5,585 nt of DNA. Origin: Microcaldota archaeon (GTDB lineage: Archaea > Micrarchaeota > Micrarchaeia > Anstonellales > Anstonellaceae). The stretch covers positions 1 to 5,585 of the forward strand of contig JAHFEN010000061.1 of NCBI GenBank assembly GCA_023248455.1, read 5' to 3'. The position numbers and the translations under genes are program-made. The first letter of the stretch is position 1, and the number at the start of each line of letters is the position of its first letter. Below, piece by piece: positions 1 to 4,720 of this stretch. The notes under the pieces were generated by a model. It worked only from the letters and a program-made list of their open reading frames with translations. It searched no databases and was not told where the DNA came from.

Positions 1-1
1 A

Positions 2-499
2 ATAGACAAGCACATAGCTGCGACAGCTTCCGGCTTGATCGCAGACGCGCGGCGGCTGGTCGACCTTGCCCGCCTCGAGTCTCAGAGGCACAGGCTGGCA
101 TATTCCGAGGCTGCTTCAGTTGAAACCATCACAAAGGAGCTTTGCGACCTCATGCAGGTCTACACGCAGTACGGCGGCATCCGCCCGTTCGGCGTGTCTC
201 TGCTTGTCGGCGGATTGGACACCGAGCCGCGATTGTACGAGGCGGAGCCCTCGGGCGCCCTAACCGGCTACCTTGCGGACGCAGTGGGATCGGGCAAGAA
301 GGAAGTCGAGGAGTTCTTTGAGAAGGAATACAAGCAGAACATGTCCCAGGACGAGGCAATCGCCCTTGCGATAAAGGCGCTCAAGAAATCCGGCGACCTC
401 ACGATAAAGCCCGAAACGCTTGAAATCGCGGTTGCAACAATGAAGAAAAAGGAGTTCACCATCCTCTCGCAGAAAGAGGTCGAGAAGTACATCAAGTAA
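2..499 (+). CDS. psmA: Proteasome subunit alpha, 3' part (start lost upstream of window)
   Basis: This is the C-terminal 165 residues of the archaeal 20S proteasome alpha subunit. Seven alpha subunits form each outer ring of the cytoplasmic proteolytic barrel, gating substrate entry and docking regulatory ATPases such as PAN. The frame is open from base 2 and begins IDKHIAATASGLIADAR, which matches the family core strand-helix region. It continues with QYGGIRPFGVSLLVGG (about residues 56-71 of the fragment) and GSGK (96-99), both hallmarks of alpha subunits, and ends in the usual charged helix EKYIK. Archaeal alpha subunits are about 230-250 residues, so roughly 70-85 N-terminal residues, including the gate segment, lie outside the window. 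An in-frame TTG at 35 is not a credible start because homology runs upstream of it. SBDS follows after 24 nt, the order typical of the archaeal exosome superoperon. Confidence 0.96.
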   Translation: MDKHIAATASGLIADARRLVDLARLESQRHRLAYSEAASVETITKELCDLMQVYTQYGGIRPFGVSLLVGGLDTEPRLYEAEPSGALTGYLADAVGSGKKEVEEFFEKEYKQNMSQDEAIALAIKALKKSGDLTIKPETLEIAVATMKKKEFTILSQKEVEKYIK

Positions 500-523
500 G
501 GGATCTTCCTTTCGGATGTTCGC

Positions 524-1216
524 ATGACGAGCCTTGACAAGTCGATAACCGCGCATATGGACATTGCAGGAGACCGCTATGAGATACTGGTCGACCCCGA
601 CCTGGCATACCTCTACAGGATCGGGCAGAAGAAGGAGCTCAACAACGTTTTAGTGGTCGAGGAGGTATTCAAGAATTTCCGGAACGGCGATCGTCACACA
701 AGCTCATCGCTCCAGAAGGCGTTCGGGACAAATGACATTTACCAGATCGCCGAGCGAATACTGAAGAAGGGGGAAATACAGCTCACCACCGAGCAGAAAA
801 GGAAAATGCTCCAGGAGAAAAAGAAGCAGATAATCGCGATTCTCATGCGCGAGTGCATTGACCCCAGGACAGGGGGCCCACACACGCAGATGCGCCTGGA
901 GCAGGCGCTTGAGGAGTCCCGCGCGCACATCGACGGCTTCAAGGACGCCGCAGAGCAGCTGGACGATATCATCAAGGCAATGCGGCCGATAATACCCATG
1001 AAATTCGAGCACGTGAAAATCGCGGCGAAAATATCTCCGCTGCACGCGCAGAGGATTTACGGCATGCTGAAAGGCTACGGAATACAGAAGGAGGAATGGG
1101 CCCGCGACGGAAGCCTCATAGTCGTCATAGAGATGCCCGCAGGGATGCAGGGCGAATTCTATGACAGGCTGAACAAGGCAACCGCAGGCACAGCAGAGAC
1201 GAAGATCGTGAAATGA
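524..1216 (+). CDS. sbds: SBDS / Sdo1-family ribosome maturation protein
   Basis: The 230-residue product is a full-length archaeal orthologue of the Shwachman-Bodian-Diamond syndrome protein. In eukaryotes SBDS works with the EF2-like GTPase EFL1 to evict the anti-association factor eIF6 from the large ribosomal subunit; an equivalent role with aIF6 is expected in archaea. Visible landmarks are the N-terminal FYSH domain (about 1-90) with EVFKNFRNGD (47-56) and FGTNDIY (67-73), the signature GEIQLTTEQKRKM (83-95), the central helical domain with IDPRTGGPHT (112-121), and the C-terminal ferredoxin-like domain with EEWARDGSLIVVIEMPAG (190-207) and FYDRLN. The ATG at 524 gives the usual N-terminus (MTSLDK...). 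No good Shine-Dalgarno precedes it, only a weak GGATG. It lies 24 nt after psmA and 51 nt before rrp4, supporting co-transcription. Confidence 0.97.
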   Translation: MTSLDKSITAHMDIAGDRYEILVDPDLAYLYRIGQKKELNNVLVVEEVFKNFRNGDRHTSSSLQKAFGTNDIYQIAERILKKGEIQLTTEQKRKMLQEKKKQIIAILMRECIDPRTGGPHTQMRLEQALEESRAHIDGFKDAAEQLDDIIKAMRPIIPMKFEHVKIAAKISPLHAQRIYGMLKGYGIQKEEWARDGSLIVVIEMPAGMQGEFYDRLNKATAGTAETKIVK

Positions 1217-1225
1217 GACGCAGCA

Positions 1226-1241
1226 TGTTCCGGCAGGAACA
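1226..1241 (+). other. Perfect 6-bp inverted repeat between SBDS and rrp4
   Basis: TGTTCC (1226-1231) and GGAACA (1236-1241) are exact reverse complements around the 4-nt loop GGCA, within the 51-nt spacer between SBDS and rrp4. As RNA this would be a short stem-loop starting 9 nt after the SBDS stop codon. No T-tract follows (the next bases are GCCAAGCG), so it does not look like a terminator. It could be an RNA processing or stability element, a protein site, or chance. Confidence 0.35.
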
Positions 1242-1267
1242 GCCAAGCGAACGTTGCGAAAAAGATC

Positions 1268-1924
1268 ATGATGTGGGACATCAGGCCGGAATCCAATTCA
1301 TATTCGGTGATTTATGTGGCGGAAAACAGGATTGTAATGCCTGGCGAGGTGCTTTCCGACAAGCCCGAGAGGATAAGCTACGCGTTTGTGGACAAGGGGA
1401 AGACCTACTCAACAGTGGTCGGGCTTTACTCGGAGGGCAAGCTGGTCCCGCTCGAGGGCCCCTACGAGCCCCTGCCAGACGACCTCATTGTGGGGATAAT
1501 CTCAGAAATAAAGTTCTCTGGCTATTCCGTTGAGATTAACTGCCCCTATGTCTCATTCCTCTCCTCGCGCGAGATACGCGAGCGCTACGATATGGGGGAC
1601 GCGATATTCGCTCGAATTGACAGGGTGGATGAGGTGAAGAGCATCGACCTTGTGGATGCGAAAAAGCTGCCAATCGGCAGGCTGGTCAAGGTCTCGGCAG
1701 TGAAAATCCCGAGGATTATTGGCAAGAAGAATTCCATGATTGACATGCTGATCTCCGCGACCGGATGCGAAATATCCGCAGGCAGGAACGGATATGTCTG
1801 GATAGCAGGCAAGGGCAATGCCACGCTTGCCGAAAAGGCAATTCGCATGATTGAGACGCAGGCGCACACCTCCGGGCTTACCGACCGTGTGGCCGCATAC
1901 CTGAAGGCGAATTCTCAAAAATAA
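1268..1924 (+). CDS. rrp4: Exosome complex RNA-binding protein Rrp4
   Basis: Rrp4 forms part of the trimeric RNA-binding cap on the Rrp41-Rrp42 ring, feeding RNA into the central channel for 3'-5' phosphorolysis or tailing in the cytoplasm. The 218-residue product has the three expected parts: an N-terminal domain (about 1-58) with VMPGEVLS; an S1 domain (about 62-130), introduced by VPLEGPYEP and containing GDAIFARIDRVDEV; and a KH domain (about 136-215) with VKIPRIIGKKNSMIDML. The near-invariant end AHTSGLTDRV lies at 199-208. The usual GxxG loop of the KH domain reads G152-K-K-N155, so its last glycine is replaced. The start is ATG 1268 or the immediately following ATG 1271; neither has a clear Shine-Dalgarno. 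The SBDS stop lies upstream in the same frame, so no longer form is possible. Rrp41 follows after 18 nt. Confidence 0.96.
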   Translation: MMWDIRPESNSYSVIYVAENRIVMPGEVLSDKPERISYAFVDKGKTYSTVVGLYSEGKLVPLEGPYEPLPDDLIVGIISEIKFSGYSVEINCPYVSFLSSREIRERYDMGDAIFARIDRVDEVKSIDLVDAKKLPIGRLVKVSAVKIPRIIGKKNSMIDMLISATGCEISAGRNGYVWIAGKGNATLAEKAIRMIETQAHTSGLTDRVAAYLKANSQK

Positions 1925-1933
1925 TCTTCAAAC

Positions 1934-1939
1934 GGTGAT
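1934..1939 (+). promoter_or_regulatory. Shine-Dalgarno of rrp41
   Basis: GGTGAT lies 3 nt before the ATG at 1943 and complements the archaeal 16S rRNA 3' end (AUCACCUCC). It selects ATG 1943 as the rrp41 start. The same hexamer recurs before eL43, the spacer mini-ORF and prefoldin beta. Confidence 0.8.
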
Positions 1940-1942
1940 AAA

Positions 1943-2698
1943 ATGGGTGCAACAGGAAAGGACAGGCCAAAGCTTTTCGACAGCGGGAAGCGCGTGGACG
2001 GCAGGTCGGTTGACAGCCTGCGGAGCATAAAAATAGAGGCGCGCGTGCTCAACGACGCCGACGGCTCAGCCTACATAGAATGGGGCAAGAACAAGATCCT
2101 CGCAGGGGTGTACGGGCCGTCAGAATGCATACCGAGGCACGACCAGTCTCTGTACCGAGCGGTGATCAAGTGCCGCTACAACATGGCTCCATTCTCAGGA
2201 ATGGAGGAGCACGGCAGGAGCGGGCCCAACAGGCGCAGCAAGGAGCTCTCCAAGGTAATAAAGGAGGCGTTCGAGAACGTGATAATCTCCGAGAACTTCC
2301 CAAAGACGCAGATAGAGATATTCGTCGAGGTCCTGCAGTCCGACGGCGGAACCCGCTGCGCTGCGGTCACGGCGGCCGCGGTCGCTCTTGCGGACGCGGG
2401 AATCCCCATGAAGGACCTGATAAATGCGGTCGCAGTGTGCAAGATCGACGGGCAGATGGCTGTAGACCCTGGCAAGGAGGAGGACAATTTCGGCGAGTCC
2501 GACATGCCCATGGCCTTCTCGCCGCGCACAGGCGACATACTGCTCTTCCAGATGGACGGGCTGCTTTCCAGGGACGAGCTTGCAGAGGGAATTGGCCTCG
2601 CAAGGAAAGCATCCGAGAAAATCCGGAAAATACAGGTGGACGCGATTGCAAAGGTTTACGATGAGCCAAAGGAAGAGCGCTTCCTCGTAATTAAGTAA
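1943..2698 (+). CDS. rrp41: Exosome complex exonuclease Rrp41 (catalytic RNase PH-like subunit)
   Basis: Rrp41 is the phosphorolytic subunit of the archaeal exosome. In a hexameric ring with Rrp42 it degrades RNA 3' to 5' using phosphate, releasing nucleoside diphosphates, and can run in reverse to add heteropolymeric tails. The 251-residue product shows the RNase PH fold throughout: KRVDGRSVDSLRSIKIE (17-33), MAPFSGMEEHGR (81-92), the arginine pair R97-R98 in the RNA/phosphate-binding region, LQSDGGTRCAAVTAAAVALA (131-150) with the phosphate-binding GGTR, and DNFGESDMPMAF (181-192), which carries the catalytic acidic residues D181 and D187. The active site therefore looks intact. GGTRC has cysteine where many homologues have serine, but this position varies in the family. 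The first 15 residues form a short, probably flexible extension. The start is set by GGTGAT just upstream, and rrp42 follows after 23 nt. Confidence 0.97.
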   Translation: MGATGKDRPKLFDSGKRVDGRSVDSLRSIKIEARVLNDADGSAYIEWGKNKILAGVYGPSECIPRHDQSLYRAVIKCRYNMAPFSGMEEHGRSGPNRRSKELSKVIKEAFENVIISENFPKTQIEIFVEVLQSDGGTRCAAVTAAAVALADAGIPMKDLINAVAVCKIDGQMAVDPGKEEDNFGESDMPMAFSPRTGDILLFQMDGLLSRDELAEGIGLARKASEKIRKIQVDAIAKVYDEPKEERFLVIK

Positions 2699-2721
2699 TT
2701 GCGATTTGAAAAGGTGTTCCC

Positions 2722-3492
2722 ATGGAATCTATAAACGAAATAAAGCGGGACGTGCTCTCAGCCGTGCTTGCAGCAGGCAAGCGGGCGGACAGCCGGGGCA
2801 TGTACGACTACAGGAAAATAGTGGTGCAGCCAGCCATACTCCAGAACGCCGAAGGCTCGGCAATGGCTTCAATCGGCAAGAGCCAGGTGATGGTTGGGAT
2901 AAAATTCGACATCGCCGCTCCCTTCGCAGACAGGCAAAATGAGGGCGTGCTCTCGACATCAGCGGACCTGCTCCCCCTTGCTTCGCACCTGTTTGAAACC
3001 GGGCCGCCAAGCGAAGAGGCAATCGAGCTTGCGCGCGTGGTTGACAGGGGGATACGCTCCTCGAACACCATAGACCTTCAGTCTTTTTTCCTTGAAGAGG
3101 GGAAGGTGCTTGCGCTCTACGTTGACATATACACCCTTGACCACGACGGCAACCTTATTGACTGCTCCTCGCTTGCCGCGATGAGCGCGCTTCTCTCTGC
3201 ACGCATGCCGAAAATCGAGGAAGGCAAAATCATCAGGGGCGAGTTCGCGGGAAAGCTCCCGATAAAGGAGAAAGTGGTCACCTGCACATTCGGCAAAATC
3301 GGCGAGCGGATGTTCCTCGACCCATCGCTTGACGAGGAAAAGGGCATGGACTGCCGCATGACCCTTGCCACCACGAGCGAGCAACTGTGCGCAGCGCAAA
3401 AAGGGGGCTGGGGCACCTATTCAGAAAGGGATATAATGGAGTTGCTGGATATCTCGATGGAAAAGGGCAAGGGGCTCCGGGAATTGCTCTAG
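2722..3492 (+). CDS. rrp42: Exosome complex protein Rrp42 (non-catalytic RNase PH-like subunit)
   Basis: Rrp42 alternates with Rrp41 in the hexameric exosome ring. It does not catalyse phosphorolysis but completes the active site and RNA path of the adjacent Rrp41. The 256-residue length is normal. Recognisable segments are the N-terminal helix and GKRADSRGMYDYRKI (19-33), RVVDRGIRSSNTIDL (105-119), FLEEGKVLALYVDIYTLDHD (123-142), DGNLIDCSSLAAMSALL (142-158), and DPSLDEEKGMDCRMTLATT (200-218), typical of Rrp42. It lacks the DNxGESDMP catalytic block found in Rrp41, which separates the two paralogues. ATG 2722 is preceded by AAGGTG (2711-2716), a moderate Shine-Dalgarno. The gene sits 23 nt after rrp41 and 19 nt before eL43, consistent with stoichiometric co-expression of the ring subunits. 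Confidence 0.97.
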   Translation: MESINEIKRDVLSAVLAAGKRADSRGMYDYRKIVVQPAILQNAEGSAMASIGKSQVMVGIKFDIAAPFADRQNEGVLSTSADLLPLASHLFETGPPSEEAIELARVVDRGIRSSNTIDLQSFFLEEGKVLALYVDIYTLDHDGNLIDCSSLAAMSALLSARMPKIEEGKIIRGEFAGKLPIKEKVVTCTFGKIGERMFLDPSLDEEKGMDCRMTLATTSEQLCAAQKGGWGTYSERDIMELLDISMEKGKGLRELL

Positions 3493-3501
3493 GCAATTGA
3501 T

Positions 3502-3507
3502 GGTGAT
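3502..3507 (+). promoter_or_regulatory. Shine-Dalgarno of the eL43 gene
   Basis: GGTGAT ends 4 nt before ATG 3512, in the context GGTGATTTGAATG. It supports this start over nearby alternatives. Confidence 0.8.
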
Positions 3508-3511
3508 TTGA

Positions 3512-3751
3512 ATGTCCAAAAGGAACGTAAGGTACGGCGCAGAGCTTCGCAAGCGCGCAGACAAGGTCGACACGCTTCGCCAATCGCTTTTCCCTTGCCC
3601 TGCCTGCGGCAAGAAAAAGGTGAAGAGGACAGGGAACTCGCTATGGAGCTGCAAGAGCTGTGGGGGGGTTTTCGCAGGAGGCACCTATTCTCTTTCCACG
3701 CCTTCAGGCGAAGTGGCGGCAAGGCTGGTTGAGGAACACAAGAATAGGTGA
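3512..3751 (+). CDS. rpl37ae: 50S ribosomal protein L37Ae (eL43)
   Basis: This 79-residue zinc-ribbon protein of the large ribosomal subunit is found in archaea and eukaryotes. The basic N-terminus (RYGAELRKRADKV, 7-19) is the family's rRNA-binding stretch. The zinc ribbon uses C29-x2-C32 (CPAC) and C47-x2-C50 (CKSC), with the family pattern KKKVKRTGNSLWSC between the pairs. The tail after the ribbon, GGVFAGGTYSLSTPSGEV, also matches eL43. Its stop TGA (3749-3751) lies inside a second GGTGAT, so ribosomes ending here sit on a potential re-initiation site for a short ORF in the following spacer. In archaea this gene commonly sits between rrp42 and rpoP, as here. Confidence 0.96.
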   Translation: MSKRNVRYGAELRKRADKVDTLRQSLFPCPACGKKKVKRTGNSLWSCKSCGGVFAGGTYSLSTPSGEVAARLVEEHKNR

Positions 3752-3752
3752 T
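3747..3752 (+). promoter_or_regulatory. Shine-Dalgarno overlapping the eL43 stop codon
   Basis: GGTGAT spans the eL43 stop TGA (3749-3751) and is followed after 5 nt by GTG 3758. The arrangement GGTGAT-TGAAA-GTG resembles the eL43 start itself (GGTGAT-TTGA-ATG). It is too far from the rpoP start at 3822 to serve it directly, which suggests it serves a short ORF or is left over from an earlier gene boundary. Confidence 0.5.
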
Positions 3753-3757
3753 TGAAA

Positions 3758-3805
3758 GTGCGCCTGGCAAGCACGAAGAATGGCCGGGCTTTTGAAACGC
3801 GATGA
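3758..3805 (+). CDS. Possible 15-codon leader ORF in the eL43-rpoP spacer
   Basis: GTG 3758 opens a 15-codon frame ending at TGA 3803-3805, with predicted product MRLASTKNGRAFETR. I recognise no family. The support is a well-placed GGTGAT Shine-Dalgarno at 3747-3752 and its position in a spacer that is unusually long for this operon. The frame runs straight through the predicted stem-loop at 3762-3789, so its translation would keep that hairpin open. Its stop overlaps another ATG (ATGA, 3802-3805) that opens an 18-codon frame running across the rpoP start. A frame this short can easily arise by chance; it may be a leader peptide, a re-initiation relay, or nothing. Confidence 0.25.
   Translation: MRLASTKNGRAFETR
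3762..3789 (+). promoter_or_regulatory. Predicted stem-loop followed by T4 upstream of rpoP
   Basis: GCCTGGC (3762-3768) can pair with GCCGGGC (3783-3789) over 7 bp with one G-U pair, enclosing a 14-nt loop, and four Ts (3790-3793) follow directly. This looks like a weak terminator or attenuator, or an RNA processing site, between eL43 and rpoP. The T run is short and archaeal termination mainly needs T tracts rather than hairpins, so function is uncertain. Confidence 0.3.
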
Positions 3806-3809
3806 AAAA

Positions 3810-3814
3810 GAGGT
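3810..3814 (+). promoter_or_regulatory. Shine-Dalgarno of rpoP
   Basis: GAGGT lies 7 nt before ATG 3822 and matches the anti-Shine-Dalgarno sequence. It favours ATG 3822 over the in-frame upstream starts ATG 3780 and TTG 3792. Confidence 0.65.
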
Positions 3815-3821
3815 CATTCCA

Positions 3822-3959
3822 ATGTACGTATGCTCCAACCCAAAGTGCAAGAAGATGATAGAGCGTCTGGACACAAAGTTCACTCGCTGCCCTCATTGCG
3901 GCCATCGCGTGCTCTACAAGAAAAGGGAGCCTGTTGCGCGCGAAGTGTCCACAGACTGA
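3822..3959 (+). CDS. rpoP: DNA-directed RNA polymerase subunit P (Rpo12)
   Basis: This 45-residue zinc-ribbon protein is the archaeal counterpart of eukaryotic Rpb12/Rpc10. It is a small structural subunit that helps hold the polymerase assembly platform together. The product begins MYVCSNPKC and contains FTRCPHCGHRVLYKKREP, the family core R-C-P-x-C-G-x-R/K-V/I-L. Zinc ligands would be C4, C9, C23 and C26. The second knuckle is the normal Cx2C, but the first is Cx4C (CSNPKC), whereas the familiar archaeal members have Cx2C there. The tail EVSTD is more acidic than the usual VKAR/VKAI ending. ATG 3822 has GAGGT 7 nt upstream and gives the usual MYxC start; an in-frame ATG at 3780 would add MAGLLKRDEKEVIP. 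The gene is 70 nt after eL43 and 12 nt before the Brix gene, the usual order in this superoperon. Confidence 0.92.
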   Translation: MYVCSNPKCKKMIERLDTKFTRCPHCGHRVLYKKREPVAREVSTD

Positions 3960-3971
3960 TTTGTGATTCCG

Positions 3972-4442
3972 GTGCTCATTACCACAGGCAAAAAACCGGG
4001 AAACATTTCCCGGCTCATGGCAAAATCGCTAGCCTTGGCCATCCCGGGCTGCCGCCTTGAGAACAGGGGGGGCCGCACCCTTGCTTCCCTCATTTCAAAA
4101 GCCAGGCACTTTCATTTTGACCGCATCTGCACAATCTATGAGGAAAAGGGCAAGCCGCATGAAATCGCATTCATGGAAATTGGGGAGGAAAGCGGATGGG
4201 GCTGGCTTTCTCCAAGGATAAAAATAAACAGAGTCTCCTTCCCTCGCAAGCCATTTGCGAAAATCCGGCAGTCGAATCGACTCCAAATCTCAGGTCCCAG
4301 GGCAAGAATCCTGGCCTACCTCCTGTCCCCCCGCAATTCTTCAGACGAAGCAGAGTCTATGATCGCCTCCTCGTCCAACAAGCTATCCATTCTCGTCGCA
4401 AATAAAAAGCTTCTCGGGCTAGGGGTTAGGTATGAAAAGTGA
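3972..4442 (+). CDS. Brix-domain ribosome biogenesis protein (archaeal Imp4-like)
   Basis: This is a probable archaeal Brix-domain protein, the single-domain relative of eukaryotic Imp4, Rpf1/2 and Brx1, which bind rRNA precursors during ribosome assembly. From GTG 3972 the product is 156 residues, typical of archaeal members. It starts MLITTGKKPGNISRLMAKSL, the family opening (LITTSRKPS...R.FA..L), followed by a conserved LENRGGRTLASLISKAR (29-45), then a weaker match with FMEIGEESGWGWLSPRIKI in the middle. GTG 3972 is preferred because GTGAT at 3963-3967 is a Shine-Dalgarno with 4-nt spacing and the product then starts at the usual residue. GTG 3963 is an alternative adding three residues (159 aa). 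The last 11 nt overlap pcc1, implying translational coupling. The family call rests on the N-terminal motif and gene context, as Brix proteins diverge strongly. Confidence 0.85.
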   Translation: MLITTGKKPGNISRLMAKSLALAIPGCRLENRGGRTLASLISKARHFHFDRICTIYEEKGKPHEIAFMEIGEESGWGWLSPRIKINRVSFPRKPFAKIRQSNRLQISGPRARILAYLLSPRNSSDEAESMIASSSNKLSILVANKKLLGLGVRYEK

Positions 4443-4695
4443 TGGGAAAGAAAAGATATCCTGCTCAGCGACCCTTCGGCTCGATTTCGCTTCAGAGAAG
4501 TCAGCCAAGGCCGCTTTTCATGCGCTTTTGCAGGAAGCCGACTTTTCGCACAGGGGCGGTTCCATCGTGAAGCTCGATTCGAAGTCAGTAGTCTTGGAGA
4601 TAAAAGCGGAAGACCCGGTCTCATTGCGCGCGTCGTTGAACTCCTACCTCCGCCTCATGCACATTATTAAATCTGTTGAGCAAGATACTGGATAA
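4432..4695 (+). CDS. pcc1: KEOPS complex subunit Pcc1
   Basis: This 87-residue product matches Pcc1, the small dimerising subunit of KEOPS (Kae1-Bud32-Cgi121-Pcc1), which makes the universal N6-threonylcarbamoyl-adenosine (t6A) on ANN-decoding tRNAs. The diagnostic region is AEDPVSLRASLNSYLRLMHI (59-78), the C-terminal helix motif (A.D..SLRA..NSYLR) that binds Kae1. The N-terminal half (ISCSATLRLDFASEKSAKAAFHALL, about 9-33) gives the first strand and helix of the fold. ATG 4432 lies inside the end of the Brix gene (11-nt overlap), with AGGGGT at 4421-4426 as a likely ribosome site. Its stop merges into AAGGAGG (4694-4700), a strong Shine-Dalgarno near the prefoldin gene. Pcc1 linked to prefoldin beta and exosome genes is seen in many archaea; the other KEOPS genes are not in this window. 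Confidence 0.9.
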   Translation: MKSDGKEKISCSATLRLDFASEKSAKAAFHALLQEADFSHRGGSIVKLDSKSVVLEIKAEDPVSLRASLNSYLRLMHIIKSVEQDTG

Positions 4696-4710
4696 GGAGG
4701 ATAATACCAA

Positions 4711-4716
4711 GGTGAT
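4711..4716 (+). promoter_or_regulatory. Shine-Dalgarno of prefoldin beta
   Basis: GGTGAT lies 4 nt before ATG 4721 and decides this start. A second Shine-Dalgarno, GGAGG at 4696-4700, sits 11 nt upstream of an in-frame GTG at 4712, offering an alternative start three codons earlier. Confidence 0.75.
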
Positions 4717-4720
4717 TCTT

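Noticed and set aside
516..527. Three-codon minigene ATG-TTC-GCA-TGA overlapping the SBDS start
   Set aside because: No Shine-Dalgarno precedes it, and such tiny frames occur by chance very often.
704..1246. Long minus-strand open frame opposite SBDS
   Set aside because: It is cysteine- and leucine-rich with no recognisable motif and lies fully antisense to a well-conserved gene, so it is a shadow of SBDS codon composition.
2080..2664. 194-codon plus-strand frame inside rrp41
   Set aside because: It is an out-of-frame, arginine/glycine-rich shadow with no family signature; the true frame carries all RNase PH motifs.
3084..3089. T6 run within rrp42 as a terminator
   Set aside because: It lies in the middle of a conserved coding region (codons for SFF) and termination there would cut the exosome ring subunit.
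3802..3858. 18-codon frame starting at ATG 3802, overlapping the rpoP start
   Set aside because: Its sequence is an out-of-frame reading of rpoP and it lacks a convincing ribosome site of its own; noted only because its ATG overlaps the leader ORF stop.
3489..3905. Minus-strand frame across eL43 and the start of rpoP
   Set aside because: It spans two genes and a spacer on the opposite strand, has no motif or ribosome site, and is compositionally a shadow.
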